DNA of 64,000 bases from NCBI RefSeq assembly GCF_019400745.1, contig NZ_WJIB01000009.1:186001-250000 (forward strand). The letters are read 5' to 3'. How positions within the stretch are numbered: position 1 is the stretch's first letter; every line of letters starts with the position of its first letter. The notes beneath the pieces were generated by a model. That model was not told where the DNA came from and ran no database searches. It was given only the letters and a program-made list of their open reading frames with translations. This stretch comes from Cohnella sp. CFH 77786 (GTDB taxonomy: Bacteria > Bacillota > Bacilli > Paenibacillales > Paenibacillaceae). The translations under genes and the position numbers were made by a program. Of the stretch, positions 35,995-47,900 are shown piece by piece.

Positions 35995-38403
35995 ATGGCC
36001 CACTTTTTTTTGCCGCTCTTTTTCATATTCGTGCCTGTACTTCTGCTCTTCTACATGGCTGCGGAAATCCATTCTCGGGACCGGAAGAGCGCGCTTCACA
36101 GGTGGACCGCGATTCATGTAGCTACCTACGCCATTATGTTTTTCGGTATGTTTCTCATCAACGTGCTGCCTCAGGCAAGCGCCCTTTTAGCGGCACATTA
36201 TCTCGGCGGCAGCACCTGGTTTCTGAATTTAATGACGGGCTTTTTCTTTCTGCGGAAATTTATCCGGTATCGCATTCCGTCTTTCCTGGTCTGGATCGGG
36301 GCAATCGGGGCGATGTCCGGACTGGCGGCAGTTCTGGCCGGATATCCGGGGTTCGAGATTGCTGTCCGATCGGAACCTGTCTGGAAGACATACGAGCGCG
36401 GCGAACTCTTGAATCTATGGGTGTTCGCCCTGTCCTCCTATTCGACGCTGCTCAATTTGTGGTGGTTTGGAGTTGCGTACCGCAAGCTGAAAGCAAAACC
36501 TTGGGCCGTTCTGGAAAGAAAGCGGATCAGGCTGTTTATCATCGGCATCGCGGCGATGATGGCCGGCATCGCAATCCTTCAAACCTTGTCCGACCGTCTT
36601 GGTTTAACCATGTACTTCTCCGACGATCTGATCGCCTTCTATATGGTATTCGTTTATGTCGGCGCCTTGCGTTATGCAATGGTCAACTACGATTTTCTAT
36701 CTTCCGGGGGCAGACGGTACGAGATTCTGTTCCAGAACGCATCGGACGGGATCGTGATATGCGATGAAGATTCAAGAATCATGGATGCCAATCCCGCTTT
36801 CTTGCGGATGAGCGGCATCGCTGAAGATAGAGCCGATAAAAGTTGGCTGAGAACGTACATAACCGATCTTTATTATTCATTGGAACAACCGCTGAATAAG
36901 GATTTGTTCATCGAGGCCAAAACGAGCCGAAAGCCGCTGCGGCTTCAACGCCGAATTACAATGCGCAGGACAAACCGGACGCTAGATCTCGACGTCTGCA
37001 TCGCCTTTTTCGAAATGGACGGCGAGGTGTGGTCCTTTGAGATTTTGAAAGATATTACCGTGCAGAAGTCAACCGAAGAGAAGCTCATCGATCAGGCGCT
37101 GCACGACCAGTTAACGGGCCTTGGCAACCGAAGAAAATTTTTCGAACAATTGTTAGCGGAACTGCAAGTTCTGGAAAATTCCGATAGCAGTTTGACCGTG
37201 TTAATGATCGATCTGGACCAATTCAAATGGTTGAATGATACGCTCGGCCATTTCGCCGGAGACGAGCTGCTGCGGAAGGTGGCGGAACGGCTGCGGATGG
37301 CGGTGCCGGAGAATGGCTGCGTGGCCCGATTGGGCGGAGACGAATTCGCCGTTCTGCTGCCCGGCGTACGTTGGGAGCAAGAAGCGGAAGCGCTCGCAAG
37401 CGAATTGATTCATCAGATCCGAAAGCCTTACCTTATCTTGAATCGCCAGTATCTGATCGGAGCCAGTGTCGGCATCAGCATCGCCCCGCGGGACGGATGC
37501 GACGCGGAAGAACTGCTCCGGAACGCGGATATCGCGATGTATACCGCGAAGAAAGCGGGAAGAGACCGTTATCAGATGTTTATGCCGGCGCAGAGAGAAG
37601 ACTCCGAACGGGCGCTTGCACTTGTGAACGGACTCTGGACCGCCTTGGAAGGGGACGAATTTTCGCTTCACTACCAGCCGCAAATCGATTTGGGGACCGG
37701 CAGGATCATCGGGGTGGAAGCGCTGCTGAGGTGGAACTCCTCCGAGCTAGGCCCGGTCTCGCCGGATGTGTTTATTCCCATAGCCGAAGAGAACGGGTTG
37801 ATCGTCGCGATCGGCGACTGGGTTCTCCGGAAGGGTATTGAAGAAGGGAAAAGAATGATGGACGCGGGTTTCCCCGAGCTGGTCGTATCCGTCAACGTTT
37901 CCCCGAGGCAGTTGAAGGAACGGCAGTTTGCGTCCAAAGTGGCCGATATCCTGCGGGAGCAGAACTTTCCGGCCGGCAATCTTTGCCTGGAAATTACGGA
38001 AAGCTCGGCTATTGAAGACCTGGAACTGTCGCTTCTGATATGCCGCGAGATTGTCGAATCCGGCGTGAATTTGGCGCTTGACGACTTTGGTACCGGTTAT
38101 TCGTCGCTGAGCATGCTGAGCCAGTTCCCCTTTCGGACGGTCAAGCTGGATAAGTCATTGATTCGGGAAATCGAAACCAGCCCGCATGATGCCGAAGTCG
38201 TTCAAATGATCGTGAAATTATCCGGCTTGTCGGGTATCGAAGTCTTGGCTGAAGGGGTGGAGACGAAGCGGCAATTCGAGCTTCTGAACCGTTTCGAGTG
38301 CAGCTTTGCGCAAGGCTACTGGATTGGGCGCCCGATGCCTGAGCCGGAATTTCTAAGCTGGATGCAAGCGGCCGTATCCAGGGAAATTGGCGGGACGTTC
38401 TAA
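35995..38403 (+). CDS. Polytopic membrane/PAS-GGDEF-EAL protein
   Basis: A protein of 802 residues. The N-terminal ~235 residues hold about seven hydrophobic segments, ending in '[20 protein letters not shown]'; a PAS domain (about 240-360), GGDEF (about 368-525, intact GGDEF in ARLGGDEFAVLL) and EAL (about 545-795; EALLRW, NVSPRQL, EITESSA, DDFGTGYSS, AEGVETKRQ) follow. Both enzymatic domains look active. The membrane-PAS module is clearly homologous to that of the next gene, the hybrid kinase at 38523. It starts 20 bases after the receptor gene. Confidence 0.9.
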   Translation: MAHFFLPLFFIFVPVLLLFYMAAEIHSRDRKSALHRWTAIHVATYAIMFFGMFLINVLPQASALLAAHYLGGSTWFLNLMTGFFFLRKFIRYRIPSFLVWIGAIGAMSGLAAVLAGYPGFEIAVRSEPVWKTYERGELLNLWVFALSSYSTLLNLWWFGVAYRKLKAKPWAVLERKRIRLFIIGIAAMMAGIAILQTLSDRLGLTMYFSDDLIAFYMVFVYVGALRYAMVNYDFLSSGGRRYEILFQNASDGIVICDEDSRIMDANPAFLRMSGIAEDRADKSWLRTYITDLYYSLEQPLNKDLFIEAKTSRKPLRLQRRITMRRTNRTLDLDVCIAFFEMDGEVWSFEILKDITVQKSTEEKLIDQALHDQLTGLGNRRKFFEQLLAELQVLENSDSSLTVLMIDLDQFKWLNDTLGHFAGDELLRKVAERLRMAVPENGCVARLGGDEFAVLLPGVRWEQEAEALASELIHQIRKPYLILNRQYLIGASVGISIAPRDGCDAEELLRNADIAMYTAKKAGRDRYQMFMPAQREDSERALALVNGLWTALEGDEFSLHYQPQIDLGTGRIIGVEALLRWNSSELGPVSPDVFIPIAEENGLIVAIGDWVLRKGIEEGKRMMDAGFPELVVSVNVSPRQLKERQFASKVADILREQNFPAGNLCLEITESSAIEDLELSLLICREIVESGVNLALDDFGTGYSSLSMLSQFPFRTVKLDKSLIREIETSPHDAEVVQMIVKLSGLSGIEVLAEGVETKRQFELLNRFECSFAQGYWIGRPMPEPEFLSWMQAAVSREIGGTF

Positions 38404-38522
38404 TGTGACCCAATATCCATATGAACATTTCAATATCGTCCATTTCATCATTCGACAAGAAGTGATACGCTTTGTAAGTATTAGACGTTCATTGGCCAAA
38501 TGCAAGGAAAGGCGGGGGGGAA

Positions 38523-41519
38523 ATGAAAGAGCTTATCGTGTCTTTGCTTATACTGTTTGCACCGTTTCTTATCCTGGCCTATTTGGCTGCTGAAATCTAT
38601 TTGCGGAACAGGCAAAAGCTGCTTCATCGGTTAACGGCGCTTTATGTTTTGACTCACAGCTTCCAGTTTCTTGGCAAGTATTTGACCTATGTACTGCCGG
38701 AAAATTCGGCTGCGTATGCGATTCAATATATCGAATACCCCTCGTATTTCTTGAACATGATCGTTGGCGTCTATTTCGTTCAGGTGTTTTGCCGGCGATC
38801 CTACTCCCGTATCCTGTATCACGCCCTTGCGCTGCCTCCGGTTGCGGGGCTTGTTTGCTTCCTGTCGGGCGCGTCGTGGACGCATATTGTGCTGCGGCCC
38901 GGCGCGGTATGGAGGACGCATGCGGCAGATCCAAAGCTGGAGCTGTTGATGGCAATCGTAACGCTTTATAGTACAATCCACTTTTTGCTGCAGTTAACGC
39001 TTGCCCACCGAAGACTAAGATCGAAAAAATGGAACGTTCAGGAACGCAAATGGATCAGGCTCCTCGCCACGGGAATCGTGCTGGAGATGATCTGGGTGGT
39101 GCTGTCCCAGACAGTGGTCGCACGCGTGATTCCGCCCGGCTCTCTCATCGATGCCGATTTCATAACTCCGTTCGGCACTTTATTGTTTCCGTTGCTGGTC
39201 CGTTACGCGATGGTCAACTACGATTTTTTGGCCAGCGCGAGCAGGCGTTACGAGATATTGTTCAATGATTCCCCTGTCGGCATATCGATTTTTGACGAAG
39301 AAGGCAGATTGTTCGATGCCAATCCGGCTTACCTGCGTATGATCGGCATAATGGGCCAGTCCGACAAGTCGTGGAGAAATCAAAAAATAAGTCATTTTGC
39401 AAAATACGAAGATGAGGAGGTTCGCTCTCGGATTGTTCAGTCCGTCATGGACAGAACTCCGTTACAATTCCAGGCGCGACTCCTCAACCATCTGAACGAA
39501 ACGTATATCGTCGAAAAGTCGATCACCTACTTCGAATCGGAAGGTCAGATCCTGGCATTTGCGATAACCAAGGACATAACGGATCTGGTAAAAAGGATCG
39601 AGGCGGATGAAAACAGCCGCGCCAAAAGCGAGTTTCTTGCCCGAATGAGCCATGAAATCCGGACCCCGCTTAACGGCATCATCGGCTTGTCCCTGCTGCT
39701 GCATAAGACCGAGTTGTCGCCGGTTCAGAAGGATTATCTGGATAAGATCAACTCCTCTTCCCAAACGCTGCTGGGCATGATCAATGCCGTGCTGGACTTC
39801 TCGAAATTTGAAGCCGGAAAGCTGGAACTGGAAAAAATAGCGTACCGGCTGGAGGATATCGGCACCCGAATGGCGGATGCCTTTAGCGTATCGCTCGGCA
39901 GCAAGGCTGTCGAGATGATTTTCGATATCGCCCCCGATCTGCCGGAGCCGGTTATCGGCGATCCGTTCCGGCTCGAGCAGGTGTTGATCAATTTGTGCTC
40001 CAACGCCTTCAAATTTACGGATGAAGGTTATGTATGGCTTAAGATTGAGCTCATGGGATTAGAGGAAGGGCAGCAGGCCCGGATATCTTTTTCCGTGTCG
40101 GATACCGGCATCGGTCTTTCGGAGGAACAGCTCATGAGACTGTTCACCCCCTTTACCCAAGCGGATATATCCACAAGCAGAAGATATGGCGGAACAGGGC
40201 TGGGCCTTGTCATATGCAAGCACTTGGTTGAATCGATGGGGGGAACGCTATGCGTGGAAAGCCAGCTTGGCCGGGGAAGCCGATTCTTCTTCAGCATTCC
40301 TCTGGAGGTGTCCGAACTGGGAGCGCCCGCGCAAATAGAGCCGCGTTATGAAGCGTTCCGGGTGCTCGTGGTCGTGAACAATGACCTGATGAGAGTTCAT
40401 CTTGAACGAATGCTCGAATCGATTGGCCTGGAGGCGTATACATTCTCCACCTATGAAGAAATGCTGAAGAGCATGGAACGGCATGGTGCTGCAAGCGCGG
40501 GAGATACCGATATTCTGATCGTCGATGCTGAAACGGATGGCTTGAGCTTCGGGGTGAGGGGCTGGTTCGAGGAACTGATCAAAAGGCGAAACACCAAAGT
40601 AATCGCGCTCACGACCTTATTAAGAAGAGAAGAGATATTCAGGCCGCACGAGGCGCATTGGGCGGATGTTGTTCTTGTGAAACCGTTTACCCGCTCCCAA
40701 TTGCTTCGCGCATTCGAAACGGCTGCCGGACTGCGACGTTCCGATGCCTCGGGAGCGGAATATGAAGTGCCCAGTAATATGAGAACTTCACTTCCCCCGA
40801 TTCAAACAACAACCGCAGACCCTATATTGGTTGCCGAAGACAATGAGATTAACCAGTTCGTCATTTGCGAGCTGCTGCAGCAGAAGGGGTACTCCGTTAC
40901 AGTCGCGGGCGACGGAGCGGAAACGTTAAGGATGTTGGACAATCAAGCATGGGGTGCCATTCTGTTGGATTTGCATATGCCTGAGCTGGACGGCTTCGAT
41001 ACCGCCCGGAAAATTCGTCAGAACAAAGCGTATGATCGCACACCCATTATTGCTTTGACGGCCAATGTGATGAGACAGGATCACGAAAGATGTCTGGCTG
41101 TAGGAATGAACGATATATTGACAAAACCGGTGGATATCGAACAATTGTCAGAGACGCTTGACAAGTGGATCCGGTTCAAATGCATAACAAGCCTGCAGGG
41201 TATTGATGTTGAAAAAGCTATAAGACAAATGGGCGGAAAAATTTATATTTTACAAAGCGCTTTGAGCAAGTTCAAACAGAATTATCAATCATTTCAATCC
41301 ATGATGGAAGAAGAATTCGGAGACGATCCGGGCTCCGCCTTCCGTATGATCCATTCTTTGGAAGGGGTGGCCGCAAATTTATATGCAAAGCCCTTATTAA
41401 CGGAAGTGATTGCCTTGAAAGAGGACTTCGCCCAAAGGAACAAAAGTGACGAATGGCGCGGCAAGCTCGCAAAAGTGCAATCGGAGATTGATCGGATCAC
41501 GAGGCGCATTTTCTGGTAG
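38523..41519 (+). CDS. Polytopic membrane/PAS hybrid histidine kinase with HPt
   Basis: A protein of 998 residues. N-terminal polytopic membrane module (about 1-235) and PAS domain (about 240-360) resemble those of the gene before it. Then HisKA ([15 protein letters not shown]), HATPase ([21 protein letters not shown]), a degenerate receiver (about 615-740, VVNNDL in place of the acidic pair), a canonical receiver ([28 protein letters not shown]) and a C-terminal HPt with '[13 protein letters not shown]'. The HPt has Glu where Lys is nearly always found after HxL. A phosphorelay hub is likely; the final regulator is unknown. The ribosome binding site is GGGGGG. Confidence 0.9.
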   Translation: MKELIVSLLILFAPFLILAYLAAEIYLRNRQKLLHRLTALYVLTHSFQFLGKYLTYVLPENSAAYAIQYIEYPSYFLNMIVGVYFVQVFCRRSYSRILYHALALPPVAGLVCFLSGASWTHIVLRPGAVWRTHAADPKLELLMAIVTLYSTIHFLLQLTLAHRRLRSKKWNVQERKWIRLLATGIVLEMIWVVLSQTVVARVIPPGSLIDADFITPFGTLLFPLLVRYAMVNYDFLASASRRYEILFNDSPVGISIFDEEGRLFDANPAYLRMIGIMGQSDKSWRNQKISHFAKYEDEEVRSRIVQSVMDRTPLQFQARLLNHLNETYIVEKSITYFESEGQILAFAITKDITDLVKRIEADENSRAKSEFLARMSHEIRTPLNGIIGLSLLLHKTELSPVQKDYLDKINSSSQTLLGMINAVLDFSKFEAGKLELEKIAYRLEDIGTRMADAFSVSLGSKAVEMIFDIAPDLPEPVIGDPFRLEQVLINLCSNAFKFTDEGYVWLKIELMGLEEGQQARISFSVSDTGIGLSEEQLMRLFTPFTQADISTSRRYGGTGLGLVICKHLVESMGGTLCVESQLGRGSRFFFSIPLEVSELGAPAQIEPRYEAFRVLVVVNNDLMRVHLERMLESIGLEAYTFSTYEEMLKSMERHGAASAGDTDILIVDAETDGLSFGVRGWFEELIKRRNTKVIALTTLLRREEIFRPHEAHWADVVLVKPFTRSQLLRAFETAAGLRRSDASGAEYEVPSNMRTSLPPIQTTTADPILVAEDNEINQFVICELLQQKGYSVTVAGDGAETLRMLDNQAWGAILLDLHMPELDGFDTARKIRQNKAYDRTPIIALTANVMRQDHERCLAVGMNDILTKPVDIEQLSETLDKWIRFKCITSLQGIDVEKAIRQMGGKIYILQSALSKFKQNYQSFQSMMEEEFGDDPGSAFRMIHSLEGVAANLYAKPLLTEVIALKEDFAQRNKSDEWRGKLAKVQSEIDRITRRIFW

Positions 41520-41559
41520 AAAACGACTGATGCATGATACAAAGAAGGGATGTTGGCAG

Positions 41560-43242
41560 ATGAGATTAAAAGTGACGAGAAAATGGGTAGTTCTCGTCTT
41601 GCTAATGGCATTTGTAACTATTTTGCATCCCTTAGTTTGTGCCGCTGAACAAAATGGAATCTCAGATTCGGAGATTGACACCCAATTGAACGAGGTTGGA
41701 AAACGATTACAGGAGTACAAGAGAGAGCCTGCTTATAAGGCTCTGCTTGAGCTAAAAGGGAAAATTAGCTTCGAAAAGCATAAAGACTATTATCTGGAAG
41801 TTCTTGCGAAGATATTAGAGCTTGAGACGTTTTATCAAATCGCCGATAAATCCACAAACACGGCCATAGAATTATATAAGTTATCTGATGAAAGCAGATA
41901 TTATCAATACCGTATTTTGGCTCTAGCCGTACTTGAATATTATGATTATTTGAATTTTAACGATAAAGAAGCCAACCAAAAGCTGGAGGAAATGTTAGAA
42001 CTGCAAGCCAATTATGGAGTGAAAGGTGCACCCTCAGAATATTATTATGGAATCGCACTGCAAGCAATAAATGTTTATGACTTTGATAAAAGTATAGAAT
42101 ACCTGCTCAAGGCTGCAAAAATTGTTGATGACAAACATGAAAAAAACTTTATTGGTATCGATAAAAATATAGCAATCTATCATATGATCGCGCTAATGTA
42201 TAATGCCAAAGGAGACTATGCTTCTGCCCAATCAGCTTTATTATCCAATGAGATGCGCATCCATGCTTCGGATCATGAGCTTCGAATTCTCAATGATCTT
42301 GATTTGGCAAGGTGTTATATTTATAGCAGGCAAGTCGATCAAGCCAAAAAAGTATTTCTAAGAGCAAAAAGTGATTATATCAACTCATCTGAATTATTTA
42401 AAGTAGCTACAACCGCATACACATTAGATCAATTAGAGGCATCTATTGCCTTCAATGACGGTGATTATAAGCATTCAGCTACATTATATGATCGGATGGC
42501 TAACACTTATTTGTCTCAACAAGAGATAGAAGAAAAGTCAAAACAGGTGGAAGCATCCAGGAACTTTGAGATGAGTGAAATCAATAAGCAATTGAGCCTG
42601 TTTGAGCAATTAGAAAGTGCTCAAACCAAGTCTATACAGTTATATCAAGTGGGTTTAACCCTTGCAATCATCCTGATATTGGTCATTTTTATTGCAGCAA
42701 TTATGTTTCATATTAAGAAAAAGAAATTCTATCGTTTGTCTGTAACCGATCAATTAACCAATGTGCCCAATCGGCGAAGCATCATGGAAATGTTTGATAA
42801 AATCTCCAATGGAACGAAATGTATTGCGTTGGTTGACGTGGATCATTTTAAAGATATCAATGACACTTATGGCCATTTAGTTGGTGATGAAGTTCTGAAA
42901 AAGGTTGCAAGCACCATTCGAGAATCCATACGTAAAAATGATGCCTGCGGTCGTTATGGCGGAGAAGAATTTATGATCATTTTTGATACCCATTCGATTG
43001 ATGCGGCAGTAGAGATTGCCGAAAGAATCAGATCCAGAATAGAGAACCTCCAATGGACTTACGAGAATATGAAAGTAACCGTTTCCGTCGGACTCGTTTA
43101 TTCCGACAGCTTATACGGAGATATTTTGCTCAATGAAGCAGACAAATTGCTGTATCAATCCAAGAGTATGGGGCGGAACCGCGTAACATTTGACGGGGTC
43201 CAGGCGTCTGACAATTTACGCGCAATTCAGAACAATCGATAA
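41560..43242 (+). CDS. TPR-containing membrane diguanylate cyclase, AT-rich gene
   Basis: A protein of 560 residues: signal peptide (about 1-28, ending near CAAEQ), a long extracellular helical TPR-like region (about 35-360), one membrane helix (about 362-385) and a GGDEF domain with active-type GGEEF (YGGEEFMIIF). It is the only cyclase here with an exported TPR sensor. The gene is visibly AT-rich (14 G+C in the 60 bases 42121-42180), unlike its neighbours, which suggests separate acquisition. Start ATG 41560 follows AAGGGA; upstream in-frame starts have no ribosome binding site. Confidence 0.88.
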   Translation: MRLKVTRKWVVLVLLMAFVTILHPLVCAAEQNGISDSEIDTQLNEVGKRLQEYKREPAYKALLELKGKISFEKHKDYYLEVLAKILELETFYQIADKSTNTAIELYKLSDESRYYQYRILALAVLEYYDYLNFNDKEANQKLEEMLELQANYGVKGAPSEYYYGIALQAINVYDFDKSIEYLLKAAKIVDDKHEKNFIGIDKNIAIYHMIALMYNAKGDYASAQSALLSNEMRIHASDHELRILNDLDLARCYIYSRQVDQAKKVFLRAKSDYINSSELFKVATTAYTLDQLEASIAFNDGDYKHSATLYDRMANTYLSQQEIEEKSKQVEASRNFEMSEINKQLSLFEQLESAQTKSIQLYQVGLTLAIILILVIFIAAIMFHIKKKKFYRLSVTDQLTNVPNRRSIMEMFDKISNGTKCIALVDVDHFKDINDTYGHLVGDEVLKKVASTIRESIRKNDACGRYGGEEFMIIFDTHSIDAAVEIAERIRSRIENLQWTYENMKVTVSVGLVYSDSLYGDILLNEADKLLYQSKSMGRNRVTFDGVQASDNLRAIQNNR

Positions 43243-43418
43243 TTTACAGCGTTCTCCGTAGGTTCAGGTTAGGGATGCTAACAAATATTTTGTTTCTATT
43301 CGAAAACAAAGCTAACGATTGTCAGGTATGGTTATTGAAAATAGAAAATAGTTAATATGGTCTAAAGGAATGATCTTATATTCTTAAGAATGATGCATGA
43401 AAGGATGCCGGCGAGTTG

Positions 43419-44453
43419 ATGCGAAAACTGTTATTGGGCAAGAAGATCAAGGACGATATTAGAAATGAAACAGGACTTTTGCTAATTTCCGGGGGAACCG
43501 TTCTCGACCAGACTCATTATGAGCTTATACTGAAACATCAAATCGATCTCTCGCAAATCGCAGTGCTTTCCGGCGAAGAAATAACGAACCTTCCGGAACA
43601 AGCGGAATCGAATAGTTCCGCTACAGCACTGGTGCAGGAAGCTACACGATATGCCAAGGATTTATTTGAGCGAATCAAGGTAAAAAAGCAGGTTCCGCTG
43701 CTTGAGATTAAGAGTGAACTGATACCTGTCATTCAAAAGGTAGCGGAACACACCGATTTATTTTATTTATTTGAATCCGTCAAGGCCAAGGATGAATATA
43801 CCCATCAGCATAATATCGGCGTCGGTGTATTATCGACATTGATAGGCCAATGGATGAATCTGAATGAGAAAGATGTTGCCCTGTTATCGATTTCGGCTTT
43901 CCTGCATGACGTCGGGAAAGTTCGTATTTCGGAGGAAATTCTCCTGAAGCCCGATAAATTAACAAAGGAAGAATTCGAAGAGATCAAACAACATACGATT
44001 TATGGTTATGAAATATTGAAAGAAACAGTAGGCCTTAACCCTCGCGTTGCTTTGGTCGCTTTGCAGCATCATGAACGGGAGGATGGCAGCGGTTACCCGC
44101 TGCGTTTGAAAGGTCATCAATTGGACCCGTTGAGTCGAATTGTAGCGGTTGCGGATGTATTTCATGCAATGTCATCAAAGCGCCCTTATCATGAGGCAAT
44201 GCCTTTTTATGAATTGGTCAAGCGAATGCGGGAAGGTTTCTTTGGGAAATTAGATCCGCATATCGTTGCTGTTTTCCTTAAGAACATGTTTCGTACCCTG
44301 GTCGGTAGAACAGTGAGGCTAACCGATGGCCGGTATGGGGAGGTCATATATATTAATCCTCATGAAGACACGAGTCCATTGGTGAAGGTAGATCAAACTT
44401 ATCTTGACCTCACCAAGGAACGAAACATTCAGATTAGCGAAATTCTCGATTAA
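43419..44453 (+). CDS. HD-GYP domain cyclic-di-GMP phosphodiesterase
   Basis: A protein of 344 residues. Residues about 1-120 form an N-terminal region often seen before HD-GYP domains; the catalytic domain (about 125-290) has 'THQHNIGVG', FLHDVGKVRI (the HD pair), HTIYGYEIL, QHHEREDGSGYP (the GYP signature) and VADVFHAM. It should hydrolyse c-di-GMP. A ~45-residue tail ('VRLTDGRYGEVIYI') follows. ATG 43419 comes after AAAGGATG; a TTG directly before it is possible. Confidence 0.92.
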   Translation: MRKLLLGKKIKDDIRNETGLLLISGGTVLDQTHYELILKHQIDLSQIAVLSGEEITNLPEQAESNSSATALVQEATRYAKDLFERIKVKKQVPLLEIKSELIPVIQKVAEHTDLFYLFESVKAKDEYTHQHNIGVGVLSTLIGQWMNLNEKDVALLSISAFLHDVGKVRISEEILLKPDKLTKEEFEEIKQHTIYGYEILKETVGLNPRVALVALQHHEREDGSGYPLRLKGHQLDPLSRIVAVADVFHAMSSKRPYHEAMPFYELVKRMREGFFGKLDPHIVAVFLKNMFRTLVGRTVRLTDGRYGEVIYINPHEDTSPLVKVDQTYLDLTKERNIQISEILD

Positions 44454-44645
44454 GTTGGCTTGGGTGCTAGGCTTAGCTAAAGAATCCGGAGGCGAGAGTT
44501 ATCTATTAGGGTACTACGGCTGCCGCTGCATAAATGTTGTACGATCGGACACTCTTCCTTTGTCGACTTGTGGATGTTTGACTCGGCTTCCGGTTTAGCA
44601 CAGCTTCAAGTGATACCGTGAATCAGAGCGTTGCATAAACGGTGA
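44454..44645. other. Intergenic region
   Basis: No gene or regulatory structure was recognised between the HD-GYP gene and the STAS-like remnant. Confidence 0.4.
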
Positions 44646-44753
44646 TTACGAATCTCCTTAAAATGGGCGAGATTTGCTATTGAAGATTCCTTTGTTATCG
44701 AAGAACTTGGTAGTTTTGATGAAGCTATTCAATGGTTTTCCGAAGTGAGGTAA
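44646..44753 (+). pseudogene. C-terminal remnant of a SpoIIAA-like gene
   Basis: An open stretch bounded upstream by TGA 44643 encodes 35 residues ending 'IEELGSFDEAIQWFSEV', which mirrors the C-terminus of the SpoIIAA-like protein at 27082 ('KGYFSKLEEAEKWLDKM'). There is no start codon or ribosome binding site. It lies before the hybrid kinase gene that duplicates the 21476 sensory module, so it may have been carried along by a duplication. Confidence 0.35.
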
Positions 44754-44778
44754 GCGCGAATGCTGCATAGACGAAGGG

Positions 44779-44802
44779 GTGCCCGTTAGATATAACGGGC
44801 AC
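44779..44802 (+). terminator. Short hairpin, possible terminator
   Basis: GTGCCCGTTA (44779-44788) pairs perfectly with TAACGGGCAC (44793-44802) over a GATA loop, followed by only three T. It lies about 110 bases before the hybrid kinase start. Confidence 0.5.
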
Positions 44803-44910
44803 TTTGACGCTTATACACGTTTGTAACGAAGTCCATTCTTCGATTGAAGGCTCGAACGTTGAATCAACCGCCCGCGATATGTCGATTCGACCGGTATTGG
44901 AGGTTTCCCT

Positions 44911-47900
44911 ATGAAGCTTATACAAATGCAATGTAAGAGATGCCAAGTCAAGCTGATATGGCATCCTGATTTCGGATATATAGAGACATGTGTGTACTGC
45001 TTTCAGCTATGGGACGAGAAACCGAATCTGTCCCGGGAGGATAATCGGGTCGAGTTCTACACCCCTGAGACGTTTGCCATGGCCCTGGATGTACTTGAAG
45101 GGTTGCATCGTCCCAATATTGATGCAGCCATTATTTCTGCCCTGAAAGCAGCAGAGATTGCTTCGATGCTGGGTGTCGAAGAATTGGAGATGCGCGCCCA
45201 GTTAATTCATGCCGAAGTGATGATCCGGAAAGGACTGTTATCGGAAGGAGGACGCATTCTCCAGCAAATCAAGGCCTGGGCGGAATCTCATGGCTGTGCT
45301 TACATTCAAGCTCGTTGCCACCGGCATCTATGCAGCTTCTTCCGGAGCATCGGAGATATGCCAAGGGCGCTGGAGCATATGCTGCAATCCTGCCAACTTT
45401 TGCCGGTCAATGCGCTGCCCCAGACAAGGGGAAATCACCTTTTGCTGCTTGGAGCTATTCTTGCTCTAAACGGGGAATACGATGAGGCCAAACGCCGTTT
45501 TCAAGAGACACTGGACCTCGCAACCGAAACGAATCAGTTGAAATATGCCTTGATTACGCTAAACAACATGGCATACGCGGAGTATGAGCTGGGTAATGCG
45601 GAAGAAGCGGCAGAGATCATCGAACGGATCCGGCAGTTTGGGCAAAAGTACGGTCTACCGCTCAATCCCCGCATCCTGGATACGATTGCGAGGGTTCAAA
45701 TTCTCCAAGGACGATATGAGGAATCGGAGCGAACGCTGCAGATTGTCATCGATCGCCGGTTGGATGATCAAGTAGACGAATTGGATATGTTGCCCGAATG
45801 CTTCATAACCTTTGCGGCGGCGCAACGGCTTCAAGGAGCGTACAGCCGTTCGCAAGCAACACTTGACGAAGCGCTTCGGCTTTGCGAGGAGCATGGCTTC
45901 ACAGGCTATCGGGTAAGTATCATGGAGGAGCAAGCCGAGCTCTATGCCGCATCCGGACGTTACCAAGAAGCCTATAAGGAGCTCCGCAAATTCCATAGCG
46001 AATCGGAAAAGCTGCGCTCCAAAGAACGCGAAGCCCGGGCCAAAATCCTGCAAGCCGTCTTTGAAACGGAGGAGGCCAAACGCGCCAGCGAGTATTATAT
46101 GAAGAAACGATTAGAAGCGGATGAAGCGAATCGTGCCAAAGGACAATTTTTGGCCAGAATGAGCCATGAAATCCGTACTCCCTTGAACGCAATCATCGGT
46201 TTGGCCTATCTGCTGCAGAAGACGGAACTAACGCATGTCCAAAAGGATTATTTGGCGAAAATACATTCTTCTTCCCAAACGCTTCTTGGAATGGTCAATG
46301 ACGTTCTCGATTTTTCAAAAATAGAATCCGGACAGCTGAAGCTGGAGCAAATACCGTTTCAACTGACGGATATTATGAACAGGATTGCCGATATCTTAAG
46401 CTTATCGGCAGGACAGAAATCTGTAGAGATTATTATCGAGAAAGATCCGGGTGTGCCTCCGGCGTTTATCGGCGACCCGTTCCGCATTGAACAGGTAATT
46501 CTTAATCTATGCAATAATGCCCTGAAGTTTACAAATGATGGTTATGTCCTGCTGAGCATCGGTCTTATTGCCCGTCAGGAGGACAAGCAAGCTGCATGGA
46601 TTTCATTCTCTATAACAGATACCGGGATCGGCATTTCGGAAGAACAGTTGCAAGTGCTTTTCACCCCCTTTACTCAAGCGGATATTTCCATGAGCAGAAG
46701 ATATGGAGGATCGGGGTTGGGACTCGCTATTTGCAAGCTGTTGGCCCAATCGATGGGCGGTGATATCGAGGTGGAGAGCCGTATCGCCCATGGGAGCAAA
46801 TTTACCTTCAAACTTCCTTTGAAGGTGCTCAATCGGCAAACCGAATTCATTCAGCGCACTGTTTACGAGGGATATCGGGTTATTTTTGCAGGGAACCATC
46901 CCATCCAGAGAGAGGTCATGGAACGCAAGCTAAGTTCCCTCGGATTTACTCCCCATACGCTCGCATCCTGCGAAGCCATGTTTGGCGAATTGCAAAGCGC
47001 AATGAGCGGGGACATTCAACTGCTTATCGCGGACAGTGAACTGGAAGGATTGGGCGATGCGGAGTGGACCAAGCTCATGGAACTTGCTAAGGAGAAAAAG
47101 ATAAAGGTACTCGAGCTGATGACGGCAACAGAGGAGAATTACAAGCGTTGCGAGAGGCATCAAGCGGATGCCATGCTGACAAAACCGGCTACCTCCTCAA
47201 GATTATTGGATACGCTAGAAATCATTTTCGGAAGAAAACATCTCCATGTTCCTCCAACGAACGAGCCGGTTCCTGTTACCAATGCAGCAACAAAAGGGCA
47301 TCTGCTCGTTGCAGAGGATAACGAGATTAATCAAATCGTCATTCGCGAGCTGTTGCAACAGCTGGGATATTCCGTCACCATTGCAGGAAGCGGTGCAGAG
47401 ACAATGGAGCTTCTGAACCAACAGCCATGGGAGGCCGTCCTGATGGACCTGCATATGCCGGAGATGGACGGCTTTGCGACTGTACGGAAGATCCGCTCGA
47501 AGAAAGAATACAACCGCATTCCTGTTATCGCGTTGACCGCTAATGTGATGAAGAAGGATCATGAAAAGTGTCTGGAGGACGGAATGAATGATATCCTGAC
47601 CAAGCCGGTGGAAATCGGAAGGCTGTCCGAAGTGCTTGGCAAATGGGTACGCCTCCATTGTCTCCTCTCCATAGAAGGTCTTGATGCGGAAAAGGCGATC
47701 AGACAGATGGACGGCAAAGCTTATATTTTGCAATACGCATTGGGGCAGTTTAAACAGCATTATCGGACCTTTCAGTCGGATGTAGAGAAAAAGTTGCCAA
47801 TCGATCGGGACTCGGTTTTCCGCATGGTTCATTCGCTGAAGGGGGTAGCCGCAAATTTGTATGCAGAGCCTTTATTGGCGGCAACGTCAGAGTTGGAAGC

